64,000 nucleotides of DNA from Streptomyces sp. ISL-10 (GTDB taxonomy: Bacteria; Actinomycetota; Actinomycetes; Streptomycetales; Streptomycetaceae). Location of the stretch: contig NZ_JAGGOJ010000017.1 in assembly GCF_018614575.1 (NCBI RefSeq), positions 62,001-126,000 of the forward strand, in the 5' to 3' direction. Position 1 is the first letter of the stretch. The number at the start of each line of letters is the position of its first letter. Under the pieces are notes generated by a model. The model saw only the letters and a list, made by a program, of their open reading frames with translations. It was not told the DNA's origin and did no database searches. Positions 36,621 through 45,541 of this stretch are shown one piece after another. The position numbers and the translations under genes are program-made.

Positions 36621-37826
36621 GTGTCGACCACGACTTCCGCCATCGCCTCCGCCGAGGCGCACAGCGCGCACACCTACCACCCCCTCCCGGTCGTCGTCGC
36701 CTCGGCCGACGGCGCCTGGATGACCGATGTCGAGGGGCGCCGGTTCCTCGACATGCTCGCCGGCTACTCGGCCCTCAACTTCGGGCACTGCAACCGTCGG
36801 CTGATCAATGCCGCGAAGGCCCAACTGGACCGGCTCACCCTCACCTCCCGCGCCTTCCACCACGACAGGTTCGGGGACTTCTGCGCCCAGCTGGCCGAGC
36901 TGTGCGGGATGGAGACGGTGCTGCCGATGAACACCGGCGCGGAGGCGGTGGAGACGGCGGTCAAGACGGCCCGCAAGTGGGGCTACCGGGTCAAGGGCGT
37001 CCCGCAGGGCCAGGCGAAGATCATCGTCGCGGCGAACAACTTCCACGGCCGTACGACCACGGTGATCAGTTTCTCGACCGATCACGAGGCGCGCGCGGAC
37101 TTCGGCCCGTACACGCCCGGCTTCGAGATCGTGCCGTACGGCGACCTGACCGCGCTGGAGGCGGCCATGTCCGCGAACACGGTGGCGGTGCTGCTGGAGC
37201 CCATCCAGGGCGAGGCCGGGGTGCTGGTCCCGCCGCGCGGCTACCTCCCCGGCGTGCGCAGGCTCACCCGGGAGCGCGGGGTGCTGTTCGTCGCGGACGA
37301 GATCCAGTCGGGTCTGGGCCGGACCGGGAAGACGTTCGCGTGCGAGCACGAGGGGGTGGTGCCGGACATGTACGTGCTGGGCAAGGCGCTCGGCGGGGGT
37401 GTCGTGCCGGTGTCGGCGGTGGTGTCGTCCGCCGAGGTCCTCGGCGTGTACCAGCCCGGCGAGCACGGGTCGACGTTCGGCGGCAATCCGCTGGCCTGTG
37501 CGGTGGCGCTGGAAGTCCTCGCGATGCTCCGCACGGGCGAGTTCCAGGCGCGGGCGGCCGAGCTGGGCGAACATCTGCACCATGAACTCGGCCAGCTCAT
37601 GGGCAGCGGCGCCGTGACGGAGGTCCGCGGGCGCGGTCTGTGGGCGGGTGTGGACATCGCACCGGGCCTGGGCACGGGCCGGGAGATCTCGGAGAAGCTG
37701 ATGGACCGGGGTGTCCTGGCCAAGGACACCCACGGTGCGACGATCCGGCTCGCGCCGCCGCTGGTGATCAGCAAGGAGGACCTGGACTGGGGGCTCGATC
37801 AGCTCCGGGCGGTCCTCACGGACTGA
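36621..37826 (+). CDS. rocD: Ornithine aminotransferase
   Basis: 401 residues from a GTG at 36621 with CGGAG upstream. Class III PLP aminotransferase: NTGAEAVETAVKTARKWGY, NNFHGRTTTVISFST (typical of ornithine aminotransferase), LLEPIQGEAGV, VADEIQSGLGRTGK, and the PLP lysine in YVLGKALGGG (about 255). It converts ornithine plus 2-oxoglutarate to glutamate-5-semialdehyde plus glutamate, linking arginine breakdown to proline and glutamate. It stands alone, divergent from glyA. The last codons are part of a 43-bp tandem duplication. Confidence 0.95.
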   Translation: MSTTTSAIASAEAHSAHTYHPLPVVVASADGAWMTDVEGRRFLDMLAGYSALNFGHCNRRLINAAKAQLDRLTLTSRAFHHDRFGDFCAQLAELCGMETVLPMNTGAEAVETAVKTARKWGYRVKGVPQGQAKIIVAANNFHGRTTTVISFSTDHEARADFGPYTPGFEIVPYGDLTALEAAMSANTVAVLLEPIQGEAGVLVPPRGYLPGVRRLTRERGVLFVADEIQSGLGRTGKTFACEHEGVVPDMYVLGKALGGGVVPVSAVVSSAEVLGVYQPGEHGSTFGGNPLACAVALEVLAMLRTGEFQARAAELGEHLHHELGQLMGSGAVTEVRGRGLWAGVDIAPGLGTGREISEKLMDRGVLAKDTHGATIRLAPPLVISKEDLDWGLDQLRAVLTD

Positions 37827-37887
37827 ACCGCCGTCCCCGGCGCGGCTCCGGGCGGCCCTCACAGGCTGAACCACCGTCCCCGGCGCG
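37802..37887. repeat. 43-bp tandem duplication spanning the rocD stop codon
   Basis: Bases 37802-37844 and 37845-37887 are near-identical copies (a few mismatches). The first contains the last rocD codons and its TGA; the second repeats them after the gene, including a pseudo-stop TGA. Confidence 0.85.
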
Positions 37888-37954
37888 GCGTGGCGCACCA
37901 TCGGTTCCTCCCGCCGCGGAACGGTCGCGCTTGACGCCGCGCCGCGTGCCCGGC

Positions 37955-39394
37955 CTACTCCAGGGACCGGCACAGGGCGTCCAGCGCCCCTGCCCAGGCG
38001 CTGTCCGGCGGTGTCGCGTACCCGACGACAAGTCCCTCGCGGGCGTCCGCAACGGCATCGGCATGGCGGAAGTCCGACAGGCCCGGCACCGCCAGGCCGT
38101 GCCATGCCGCCGCGCGGATCGCCTCGGGCTCGCTGCCCTGCGGGAGTTCGAGCACCGCGTGCAGTCCGGCGGCGATCCCGCTGACCCGCACGGCGGGGGC
38201 CCGCTCCGCGAGTGCCGCCACCAACTGGTCGCGTCGCCGCCGGTACCGCAGCCGCATCCCGCGGACATGCCGGTCGTAGGCGCCGGACATGATGAACTCC
38301 GCCAGCGTGAGCTGGTCCAGCACACCGGAGGCCCACTCCTCGCGGCCCTTGGCCTCCAGCACCTCCCCCACCATGCTCTCCGGCAGCACCATCCACGCCA
38401 GCCGCAGTCCGGGGGCCAGTGACTTGCTCGCCGTGCCCATGTAGACGACCCGTTCCGGGTCGAGTCCCTGGAGCGCGCCGACGGGCTGCCGGTCGTAGCG
38501 GAACTCGCCGTCGTAGTCGTCCTCGAGAATCACGCCGCCCGTCCTGCGCGCCCAGTCGACCGCCGCCGCACGCCGGTCGGGATGCAGCGGAACGCCCATC
38601 GGGAACTGGTGTGCGGGCGTCATCAGCACGGCGCCCACGCCGCGCATCGTGCCCAGCGCCCGGGTGCGGGTGCCGGCCTTGTCGAAAGGCAGCACGGGCG
38701 TGCGCAGTCCCTCCCTCGTCAGCAGGTCCCAGTGGAAGTCGAGCCCGTACGAATCGACGGCCACCTCCCGCACCCGACGTCGCCCGAGGACCTTGCCCAT
38801 CAGCATCAGGCCGTGCACGAAGCCGTTGCAGACGACGACCCGTTCGGGTGCCGCGTACACGCCGCGGGCGCGCGCCAGGTAGTCGGCGAGTGCGGTCCTC
38901 AGCTCGATGCGGCCGCGTGGATCGCCGTATCCGAACGCCTCATGCGGCGCGGCGGTCAGCGCCCTGCGCGCGGCCCTGAGCCATTCGGCGCGCGGGAACC
39001 GCGCGAGGTCGGGGCTGCCCGGCTTCAGGTCGTGGGCGGGGCCGCCGGACACGGGCCGCGGCCCGACCAGGCTCTCGCGGACGAGCGGTCCGCGCGGCGC
39101 GGACCTCCCCCGCGGCCTTCGCCACGCGGGCGCCCCCAGGGCGACGCGGGTGCCCGAGCCCTGCTGCGCCACGAGCCAGCCCTCGGCGACCAGTTCCGCG
39201 TAGGCGTCGGCGACGGTGTTGCGGGCGACGCCCAGGTCGGCGGCGAGGGACCGGGACGACGGAAGCCGGGTGCCGGGCGCGAGCCTGCCGGTGCGCACGG
39301 CCTCCCTCAGGGCGTCCATGAGGCCGCTGCGCAGCCGGGTCCCGCGCAGTTCCAGATGCAGGTCGGCGCCGAAAGTGGCCCAGGAATCCATCAT
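37955..39394 (-). CDS. MocR/PdxR-like regulator (GntR HTH fused to aminotransferase)
   Basis: 479 residues from the ATG at 39394 (39391 or 39415 also possible). Residues about 15-80 are a winged GntR helix-turn-helix (GTRLPSSRSLAADLGVARNT, then VADAYAELVAEGWLVAQQGS). A class I aminotransferase-like domain follows: GSPDLARFPRAEW, FGYGDPRGR, EDDYDGEFRYDRQPV, and YMGTASKSLAPGLRLAW with the PLP lysine. Such proteins bind PLP and usually control vitamin B6 or amino-acid genes. It is divergent from an AhpD-like/PEP-mutase-like pair, its likely targets; the 47-bp gap means overlapping promoters. Confidence 0.93.
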   Translation of the reverse strand: MMDSWATFGADLHLELRGTRLRSGLMDALREAVRTGRLAPGTRLPSSRSLAADLGVARNTVADAYAELVAEGWLVAQQGSGTRVALGAPAWRRPRGRSAPRGPLVRESLVGPRPVSGGPAHDLKPGSPDLARFPRAEWLRAARRALTAAPHEAFGYGDPRGRIELRTALADYLARARGVYAAPERVVVCNGFVHGLMLMGKVLGRRRVREVAVDSYGLDFHWDLLTREGLRTPVLPFDKAGTRTRALGTMRGVGAVLMTPAHQFPMGVPLHPDRRAAAVDWARRTGGVILEDDYDGEFRYDRQPVGALQGLDPERVVYMGTASKSLAPGLRLAWMVLPESMVGEVLEAKGREEWASGVLDQLTLAEFIMSGAYDRHVRGMRLRYRRRRDQLVAALAERAPAVRVSGIAAGLHAVLELPQGSEPEAIRAAAWHGLAVPGLSDFRHADAVADAREGLVVGYATPPDSAWAGALDALCRSLE

Positions 39395-39441
39395 GGAAGT
39401 GGACCATATCGACATGCCACAGGGCCCGTACGGTCGGAGCC
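39395..39441. promoter_or_regulatory. Overlapping divergent promoters of the MocR locus
   Basis: On the minus strand TATGGT (39403-39408) lies eight bases before the regulator's ATG, which has no ribosome site. On the plus strand the same bases read CATATC (39405-39410), a possible -10 for the 39442 gene, which has GGAG five bases before its ATG. The two -10 candidates overlap, so binding by the regulator could switch both directions. Confidence 0.4.
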
Positions 39442-39936
39442 ATGACGACGAACGACACGTACGCGCCCGAGCACGAGCCCCGCATCGGCGTCGCGGCCCT
39501 CCTGCCCGACGTCTACAAGGCCATGATCCGGCTGGACGGGGCCGCCGGGAAGAATCTCGACCCCGTCCTGCTGGAGCTGGTGAAGATCCGCGCCTCGCAG
39601 ATCAACCACTGCGCGTTCTGCCTCGACATGCACAGCAAGGACGCGCTGGCGGCGGGCGAGTCGGTGGAGCGCATCGTGCAGCTCAGCGCCTGGGAGGAGT
39701 CGCGGCACTTCTACACCGAGAAGGAGATCGCGGCGCTCGAACTGACGGAGGCGGTGACGGTGCTGACCGAGGGTTTCGTCCCCGACGAGGTGTACGAGAA
39801 GGCCGCGAAGCACTTCGACGAGACCGAACTGGCCCACCTCATCGCCTCCATCGCGGTGATCAACACCTGGAACCGGTTCGCGGTGGCCGGGCGGCTCGTC
39901 CCCGGCCACTACACTCCCGGCTCTCTGAAGCACTGA
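39442..39936 (+). CDS. Carboxymuconolactone decarboxylase/AhpD-family protein
   Basis: 164 residues. The AhpD-type redox motif is clear: KIRASQINHCAFCLDMHSKD (about residues 48-67) with CxxC and the following His. The rest is helical with LSAWEESRHFYTEKEIAALE, typical of alkylhydroperoxidase AhpD-core proteins. It probably acts as a thiol peroxidase-like or redox partner. It is the first gene downstream of the MocR-controlled promoter and is followed 11 bp later by the PEP-mutase-like gene. Confidence 0.9.
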   Translation: MTTNDTYAPEHEPRIGVAALLPDVYKAMIRLDGAAGKNLDPVLLELVKIRASQINHCAFCLDMHSKDALAAGESVERIVQLSAWEESRHFYTEKEIAALELTEAVTVLTEGFVPDEVYEKAAKHFDETELAHLIASIAVINTWNRFAVAGRLVPGHYTPGSLKH

Positions 39937-39947
39937 AGGCACGCGAG

Positions 39948-40697
39948 ATGACCGCAACGGCTGGGGCGTTCCGCGCCCTTCACCACGGACGCGAGGCCGG
40001 CGATCCGCTCGTCCTGCCGGGGCCGTGGGACGCGGCGAGCGCCCGCGCGTTCGCCGACGCGGGCTTTCCCGCACTCGCGACGCCGAGCGCGGGGGTCTCG
40101 GCGTCCCTCGGCCACGAGGACGGCGAGGCCCCGGCGGACGAGATGTTCGCGGCCGTCGCCCGTATCGCACGGGCCGTCGCCATCCCCGTGAGCGCCGATG
40201 TCGAGGACGGCTACGGCCTGCCGCCGAAGGAGCTGGTGGCACGGCTGCTGGAGACGGGCGCGGTGGGCTGCAACATCGAGGACTCGGACCGCGCGACGAA
40301 GAGCCTCAAGGACCCGCGCCGGCACGCCGACTGGCTGGCGGAGATCCGCGCGGAGGCGGGTGACGCGCTGTTCGTCAACGCCCGCGTCGACACGTTCCTG
40401 CGCGCGGTGAGCGACCCGGCAAAGGCCGTCGCCCGCGTCCGGCTGTATGTCGAGGCGGGCGCGGACTGTGTCTACCCGATCGGTGTGCCGTCCGGGCAGC
40501 TGCCGCTGCTGCGCGCTGCCACCGAGGCCCCGATCAACGTGTTCGCGCCCGCGTCCGAACCGCCGGTGGCCGAGCTCGGCCGGCTGGGCGCGACCCGGAT
40601 CACCTTCGGCCCCGGCCTGTATCGCCGCGCGCAGGCGGCAGTGGCGGACATCGCCCGCGAGCTCTACGGGAAAGGGCCTGGGCGGGCAAAGCTCTGA
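39948..40697 (+). CDS. Isocitrate lyase/PEP mutase family protein
   Basis: 249 residues; GAAGG precedes the ATG by eight bases. The fold signatures are LVLPGPWDAASARAFADAGF, ALATPSAGVSASLGHEDG, IPVSADVEDGYG (metal-binding), VGCNIEDSD and NARVDTFLRA. The family has C-C or P-C bond lyases such as 2-methylisocitrate lyase, oxaloacetate decarboxylase and PEP phosphonomutase. The isocitrate-lyase KKCGH signature is absent, so it is not AceA. The substrate is unresolved. It forms an operon with the AhpD-like gene under likely MocR control. Confidence 0.88.
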   Translation: MTATAGAFRALHHGREAGDPLVLPGPWDAASARAFADAGFPALATPSAGVSASLGHEDGEAPADEMFAAVARIARAVAIPVSADVEDGYGLPPKELVARLLETGAVGCNIEDSDRATKSLKDPRRHADWLAEIRAEAGDALFVNARVDTFLRAVSDPAKAVARVRLYVEAGADCVYPIGVPSGQLPLLRAATEAPINVFAPASEPPVAELGRLGATRITFGPGLYRRAQAAVADIARELYGKGPGRAKL

Positions 40698-40729
40698 AGA
40701 GGCTAACTGCGTTGAGGGACAGGCCTGTC

Positions 40730-41089
40730 ATGAAACGTGATCACCGTATGTCCGGACTGACCAAGCAGGAACAGTCAGTGATCGTGCTGCGCGACGCGGA
40801 CAGCATCGTCGCCGCGGTCCGCGCCGCGCTGGACGGGGCCGCCCCGGAGGAACGTCCCGGACTCGAGCGGGCCCTGGAGATCGTCGAGGACGCGTCGGCC
40901 ACGACGTACGAAGACCAGCAGGCCCGCTGGGTGCGCCAGCGTCTCGACGCCGCGGGTGTGACGGGCCCCGCGGACTCGATCCCGGCGATCAAGGCCCTGC
41001 GGGAGGCGGCCCCGGGCCTGAGCCTCAAGTCGGCGGTGGACCTGGCCAAGACGACGCGGTCGGCCGAGTCGGCACGCCGCGGCGCCTAG
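40730..41089 (+). CDS. Small protein with ribosomal L7/L12 C-terminal-like segment
   Basis: About 119 residues from the ATG at 40730 (GAGGGA upstream); an ATG at 40748 and a TTG at 40712 are alternatives. The C-terminal ~35 residues, DSIPAIKALREAAPGLSLKS then AVDLAKTT, resemble the L7/L12 C-terminal domain pattern (IKxVRExTGLGLKEAKxLV). The N-terminal part is helical and acidic. Such orphan L7/L12-like proteins occur in actinobacteria and have no known role. It lies 32 bp after the PEP-mutase-like gene on the same strand. Confidence 0.7.
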   Translation: MKRDHRMSGLTKQEQSVIVLRDADSIVAAVRAALDGAAPEERPGLERALEIVEDASATTYEDQQARWVRQRLDAAGVTGPADSIPAIKALREAAPGLSLKSAVDLAKTTRSAESARRGA

Positions 41090-41140
41090 CGGAACACCGC
41101 TCGCCTCCCGAGCCCGCGCCGCGGGCGCCGGGCGGGCGGG

Positions 41141-41175
41141 CCGGGGCGGCCCGCAGCGCCTGCGGCCCGCCCCGG
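41141..41175. terminator. Bidirectional stem-loop between converging genes
   Basis: CCGGGGCGGCCCGCAG pairs with CTGCGGCCCGCCCCGG over 16 bp with one mismatch and a 3-nt loop. It lies between the L7/L12-like gene and the betaine-binding protein gene. Confidence 0.7.
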
Positions 41176-41194
41176 AACCGGCCCGCCCCGGGTG

Positions 41195-42163
41195 TCACTT
41201 CTTCGGCAGCCAGGCCTTCCACGTCGACTCGTTCGCCTTGACCCACTTCTCGGCCGCGGCCTCGGGGGACATCTTGTCCCCGGCGATCATCTGCGCGACC
41301 TCGTTCTGCTGCTCGGTCGTCCACGTGAAGTTCTTCAGGAACTCGGCGGCGTCCCCGCCGCTCTTCGCGAAGTCCGCGTTCAGGAACTTCTGCAGCGGGG
41401 TGTTGGGGTAGGCGCAGGCGACCTTCTTCGGGTCGGCGTCGCAGCCCTCCTTGTACGCCGGGAGCTTGACCTCGACCAGGTCGACCTCGGCGTTCAGCCA
41501 CTGCGGCGTCCACCAGTACGTGAGGAAGGGCTTCTTGTCCTTCACGTACTTCTTGATGGCCGTGATCTGCGCCGCCTCGGAACCCGCGTAGTTGGTCTTC
41601 AGGTTCAGGTCGAGGTTCTTGATGATCGCGTCGTCATTGGTGACGTAGTCCGGCGAACCCTCCAGGATCTCGCCCTTGCCGCCGCTCTCGGCGGTCGCGA
41701 ACTCCTTGGCGTACTTGTTGAGGTTCTTCCAGTCCGTCACGTCGGGGTGCGCGTCGGCGAAGTACTTGGGCACGAACCAGCCGATGTGGCCGGTGACACC
41801 GAGGTCGCCGCCCTTGACGACGGTCTTCTTGTCCTCGACGTACCGCTTCTCCTCCTTGGGGTGCCCCCAGTCCTCCATGATCGCGTCGATGTCGCCCTTC
41901 GAGAGGGCGTCCCAGGCGAGAACCTCACCCATCTGCTGGGACTTGACCGTGTAGCCGAGCTCCTTCTCCAGGATGTACTCGGCGACGGCCGTGTTGGCCT
42001 GCGCGCCGACCCAGGAGGGGACGGTCAGCTTCACGGTCTTGTCGCCGTCGGCCGCGTCCTGGCTCTTGCCGGTCTCGGCGGCACTGCACGCGCTGAGCGA
42101 GAGGACGCCCAGGGCGCCGACGACGGCGGTGGCGGTACGGAGGGTTCTGGTGCGGTTTCGCAT
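41195..42163 (-). CDS. Glycine betaine/proline ABC transporter binding lipoprotein
   Basis: 322 residues from the ATG at 42163, with AGGAG about eight bases upstream. Lipoprotein signal with lipobox LSAC (Cys about 26). The OpuAC/ProX-type domain carries aromatic residues for quaternary amines: VPSWVGAQAN, IMEDWGHPKEEKR, FLTYWWTPQWLNAEVD. Members bind glycine betaine, proline betaine or choline outside the membrane and deliver them to the permease. It is the last gene of the five-gene operon, 62 bp after the permease gene. Confidence 0.93.
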   Translation of the reverse strand: MRNRTRTLRTATAVVGALGVLSLSACSAAETGKSQDAADGDKTVKLTVPSWVGAQANTAVAEYILEKELGYTVKSQQMGEVLAWDALSKGDIDAIMEDWGHPKEEKRYVEDKKTVVKGGDLGVTGHIGWFVPKYFADAHPDVTDWKNLNKYAKEFATAESGGKGEILEGSPDYVTNDDAIIKNLDLNLKTNYAGSEAAQITAIKKYVKDKKPFLTYWWTPQWLNAEVDLVEVKLPAYKEGCDADPKKVACAYPNTPLQKFLNADFAKSGGDAAEFLKNFTWTTEQQNEVAQMIAGDKMSPEAAAEKWVKANESTWKAWLPKK

Positions 42164-42225
42164 GATGGGGCTCCTGCTGTTGGTGACGGGGACGTCAGTG
42201 GTGGTCAGGGGGCGTTCCGGACGGA

Positions 42226-44211
42226 TCAGGGACGCTTGCGGGCCGTGGGCTGCGTGACCCGGTCGAGTACGAGACCGAGGCAGACGATCGCCACACCGGC
42301 GGTCATCCCGAGGCCCATCTCGCCGCGGGACAGGCCCTTGACGACGTCGTAGCCGAGCGCTCCGCCGCCGACGAGTGCGCCGACGACGACCACCGCCAGG
42401 ACCAGCACGACGCCCTGGTTGACGGCGAGCTGGAGAGCCGGCCGGGCGAGCGGCAGCTGGACCTGGAAGAGCTGCTGCCGGGTCGAGGCGCCGAGTGAGC
42501 GCGCCGCCTCCATCGCGGCGGGGTCGACCTCGCGCAGGCCCTGTGCGGTGATGCGCACGACGGCGGGCAGCGCGTAGACGACGGCCGCGATGATGGCCGA
42601 CGCCCGGGTGACGCCGAAGAGCGCCACGACCGGGATGAGGTAGACGAACTGCGGCATCGTCTGCATGGCGTCGAGGACGGGCCTCAACCAGCGTTCCAGC
42701 CGCCCGGCACGGGCGCACACGACGCCCGCGAGGACGCCGAGGACCAGCGTGACGACCAGCGCGGCCAGCACCTGGGAGAGCGTGTCGAGGGACTTCGTCC
42801 ACACGCCGAGCACACCGATCGCCGACATCGCGAGCGTGGCCGTCAGAGCCGTCGCCCAGGTGCCGACGAGCCATGCCAGGCCCGCGACGATCAGCAGGAC
42901 CGCCCACCAGGGCAGCCAGAACAGGCCGTCCCGCAGCGGGTTGAGGACCCACAGGGTGAACTGCTCCGACCACGTCTCGGTGCCGCCGAGCACCGGGACA
43001 CCGGAGGAGACGTGGGCGGTGATCCAGCCCTGCGCCTTGTTCACGGGCGTGGAGATGTCGAACGTCCAGGCCTCGGGCCAGGCGGTGCCGACGAGGAACC
43101 GCGCCGACACCGCCACGGCGACACCCGCCGCGACCAGGGCCCAGCCCGAGCGGCCGTGCAGCGGTCCTTCGCCCGGCGTGCTGTGACCGATGCGGTCGCC
43201 GGCCGCCGCGGTGGTGCGGTCGAGCCAGATCGCGATCAGCACGATCGGGATACCGGCGGCCAGCGCCTTGCCGACGTCGACGGTGGAGAGTGCCGAGTAG
43301 ACCTCTTCGCCGAGGCCACCCGCGCCGACGAGCGCGGCGATGACGACCATCGACAGCGCCATCATGATCGTCTGGTTGAGACCGAGGAGCATCTGCTGAC
43401 GGGCGAGCGGCAGCCGGGCCGTCCGCAGCCGCTGCCACGGACTCGCGCCGAGCGAGGCGGACGCCTCAAGTACAGAGGGGTCGGCGCCGCGCAGTCCGAG
43501 CGCCGTCAGGCGAGCCATGGGCGGGGCGGCGTAGATGACGGTGCAGAACAGCGCGGCCGGCGTGCCCGTGCCGAAGACCAGCACGAAGGGCAGCAGGTAC
43601 GCGAAGGCCGGCAGCACCTGCATGGTGTCGAGCACCGGCCGCAGCGCACGGTTGACCCGGTCGGACAGACCGGCCGCCAGACCGATCAGCACACCGAGCA
43701 GCGCGGCGACCGCCACGGCGACCACCATCAGCGCGATGGTGAGAAGCGTGGCGTTCCACATGCCCAGCAGTCCGCACAGGGCGAACGCGCCGAAGGCGGT
43801 CGCCGCGACCTTGACACCGCTGCGTCCGAGCCCGGCGGCGCGCCAGGCGAGGAGGACGCCGGCGGCGAGCACCCCGACCCAGCCGATCGAACTCAGCAGG
43901 TCGTACACGCCGCCGACCGCGTCGGTGGCCGTGTTGGACAGGTGCAGCAGGAAGTACAGGAACAGCGGGTGGGTGTCGCGGTTGTCGATGACCCACCTGT
44001 TGGCGTCGTCGAGCGGCCCGGAGATGTCGATGTGCAGGGCGGCCGGCCAGCTGCCGCTGCCCCACAGGGCGATCCCGGCGGGCACCAGCACGACCGCGAG
44101 GGCGGCGAGCGCCAGCAGTTTGGCCTTCACGGGGTGGCGCAGGATGTCGCGGAGCGGCTGCCCGGTGATGTTCTTCTTCTCCGCGGCGGGCGCGGACACG
44201 GCGGCGGTCAT
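42226..44211 (-). CDS. Fused double permease of a betaine/choline ABC transporter
   Basis: 661 residues from the ATG at 44211; a GTG at 44220 is an alternative. Two binding-protein-dependent permease domains are fused in one chain. Each has the permease loop: ADPSVLEASASLGASPWQRL (about 255) and VDPAAMEAARSLGASTRQQL (about 565), with YAAPPMARLTALGLRG and YALPAVVRITAQGLRE upstream of them. About a dozen transmembrane helices. A single-chain double permease can replace the usual homodimer (ProW/OpuAB). It precedes the binding protein gene and follows the ATPase gene. Confidence 0.92.
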   Translation of the reverse strand: MTAAVSAPAAEKKNITGQPLRDILRHPVKAKLLALAALAVVLVPAGIALWGSGSWPAALHIDISGPLDDANRWVIDNRDTHPLFLYFLLHLSNTATDAVGGVYDLLSSIGWVGVLAAGVLLAWRAAGLGRSGVKVAATAFGAFALCGLLGMWNATLLTIALMVVAVAVAALLGVLIGLAAGLSDRVNRALRPVLDTMQVLPAFAYLLPFVLVFGTGTPAALFCTVIYAAPPMARLTALGLRGADPSVLEASASLGASPWQRLRTARLPLARQQMLLGLNQTIMMALSMVVIAALVGAGGLGEEVYSALSTVDVGKALAAGIPIVLIAIWLDRTTAAAGDRIGHSTPGEGPLHGRSGWALVAAGVAVAVSARFLVGTAWPEAWTFDISTPVNKAQGWITAHVSSGVPVLGGTETWSEQFTLWVLNPLRDGLFWLPWWAVLLIVAGLAWLVGTWATALTATLAMSAIGVLGVWTKSLDTLSQVLAALVVTLVLGVLAGVVCARAGRLERWLRPVLDAMQTMPQFVYLIPVVALFGVTRASAIIAAVVYALPAVVRITAQGLREVDPAAMEAARSLGASTRQQLFQVQLPLARPALQLAVNQGVVLVLAVVVVGALVGGGALGYDVVKGLSRGEMGLGMTAGVAIVCLGLVLDRVTQPTARKRP

Positions 44212-44263
44212 CGAGACCACCGTCCCTCAGTACTTCGGCGACATGTCGTGTGCTGTCGGCGTA

Positions 44264-45541
44264 TCACGCGGCGACCCCCTTGGGGCCGGTCGTGCCCGCC
44301 ACGACCGCCAGCAGGTCCGCGTGGCCGACGACTCCCAGGCACCGGCCGTCCTCGACGACGCGGGCCGTTTGTCCGGTACGGGCCACGGCTTCGATCGCCT
44401 CGAAGACGGTCGCGCCGGGGGCCAGCGCCGGCCCTCCCTCGGCCTCGTCCCCGTCAGCGGGCCGCATGGCGGTGCGCACCGTCATGACCTGCTCGCGCGG
44501 CACGTCGCGGACGAAGTCCCGTACGTAGTCGTCGGCGGGGGCGCCCACGATCTCCTCCGGGGTGCCGAGCTGCACGATCCGGCCGTCCCGCATCAGCGCG
44601 ATGCGGTCGCCGAGCTTCAGCGCCTCGTTCAGGTCGTGCGTGATGAAGACCATCGTGCGGCCCTCCTCACGGTGCAGCCGTACGACCTCCTCCTGCATGT
44701 CGCGGCGGATCAGCGGGTCCAGCGCGCTGAACGGCTCGTCGAACAGCAGCACCTCCGGGTCCACGGCGAGCGCACGCGCCAGACCGACACGCTGCTGCTG
44801 GCCGCCGGACAGCTGACCGGGCCTGCGGTGTTCCAGGCCCTCCAGACCGACCTTCGCCACGACTTCGGCGGCACGCGAGCGGCGCGCGGCCCTGCCCATG
44901 CCCTGGATCTCCAGACCGTAGGCGACGTTGTCGAGCACCGACCGGTGCGGCAGCAGACCGAAGTGCTGGAAGACCATGGAGGCACGGTGGCGGCGCAGTT
45001 CGCGCAGCCGCGCGGTGTTCATGGAGAGCACGTCCTCGCCGTCGATGGCGATCGACCCGGAGGTCGGCTCGATCAGCCGGGTCAGACAGCGCACGAGCGT
45101 GGACTTGCCGGAGCCGGACAGGCCCATGACGACGAAGACCTCGCCCTTGCGCACGTCGAAGGAGACGTCCCGTACGGCTGCGGTGCAGCCGGTGCGTTCG
45201 CGCAGCTCGGCGGGGGGCAGGCCGGCCAGCGCGGGGGCGGCCGGGACCTTTGCGGCCTTCGGGCCGAAGACCTTCCACAGGTCGCGTACGGAGAAGACGG
45301 CCGACGCTTCGGCGGGCGCGGCCGCGCCGCCGGAGGCATCGGGCCTCGGGGCGGGCACCTTGGCGGTCGACACCTTCGCGGTCGGCGCCTGGGTGTCCGG
45401 CGCCTTGATCTCGGACGCCTCGGTCTTCGACGCCTTGCTCTCGGACGCCTTCGTCGCCGACGCGCTGACGTTAGACGCCTTCGTCTCCGACGCGTTCGAA
45501 TCTGCCTTCATGGGATCTGCCTTCATGGGATCTGCCTTCAT
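44264..45541 (-). CDS. ABC transporter ATPase for betaine/choline with repeat-rich N-terminus
   Basis: 425 residues. The ATG at 45541 overlaps the GMC gene stop as ATGA. The N-terminal ~85 residues are unusual: three MKADP/MKADS units in a row, then Ala/Ser/Lys/Thr repeats such as ETKASN and ASESKASKTEAS. The ATPase core follows: Walker A GLSGSGKSTLVR, Q-loop FQHFGLLPHR, signature LSGGQQQRVGLARAL, Walker B LLFDEPFSALDP, H-loop VFITHDLNE. A single CBS-like segment ends the protein. OpuAA/ProV enzymes have C-terminal CBS domains that sense ionic strength. Confidence 0.93.
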   Translation of the reverse strand: MKADPMKADPMKADSNASETKASNVSASATKASESKASKTEASEIKAPDTQAPTAKVSTAKVPAPRPDASGGAAAPAEASAVFSVRDLWKVFGPKAAKVPAAPALAGLPPAELRERTGCTAAVRDVSFDVRKGEVFVVMGLSGSGKSTLVRCLTRLIEPTSGSIAIDGEDVLSMNTARLRELRRHRASMVFQHFGLLPHRSVLDNVAYGLEIQGMGRAARRSRAAEVVAKVGLEGLEHRRPGQLSGGQQQRVGLARALAVDPEVLLFDEPFSALDPLIRRDMQEEVVRLHREEGRTMVFITHDLNEALKLGDRIALMRDGRIVQLGTPEEIVGAPADDYVRDFVRDVPREQVMTVRTAMRPADGDEAEGGPALAPGATVFEAIEAVARTGQTARVVEDGRCLGVVGHADLLAVVAGTTGPKGVAA

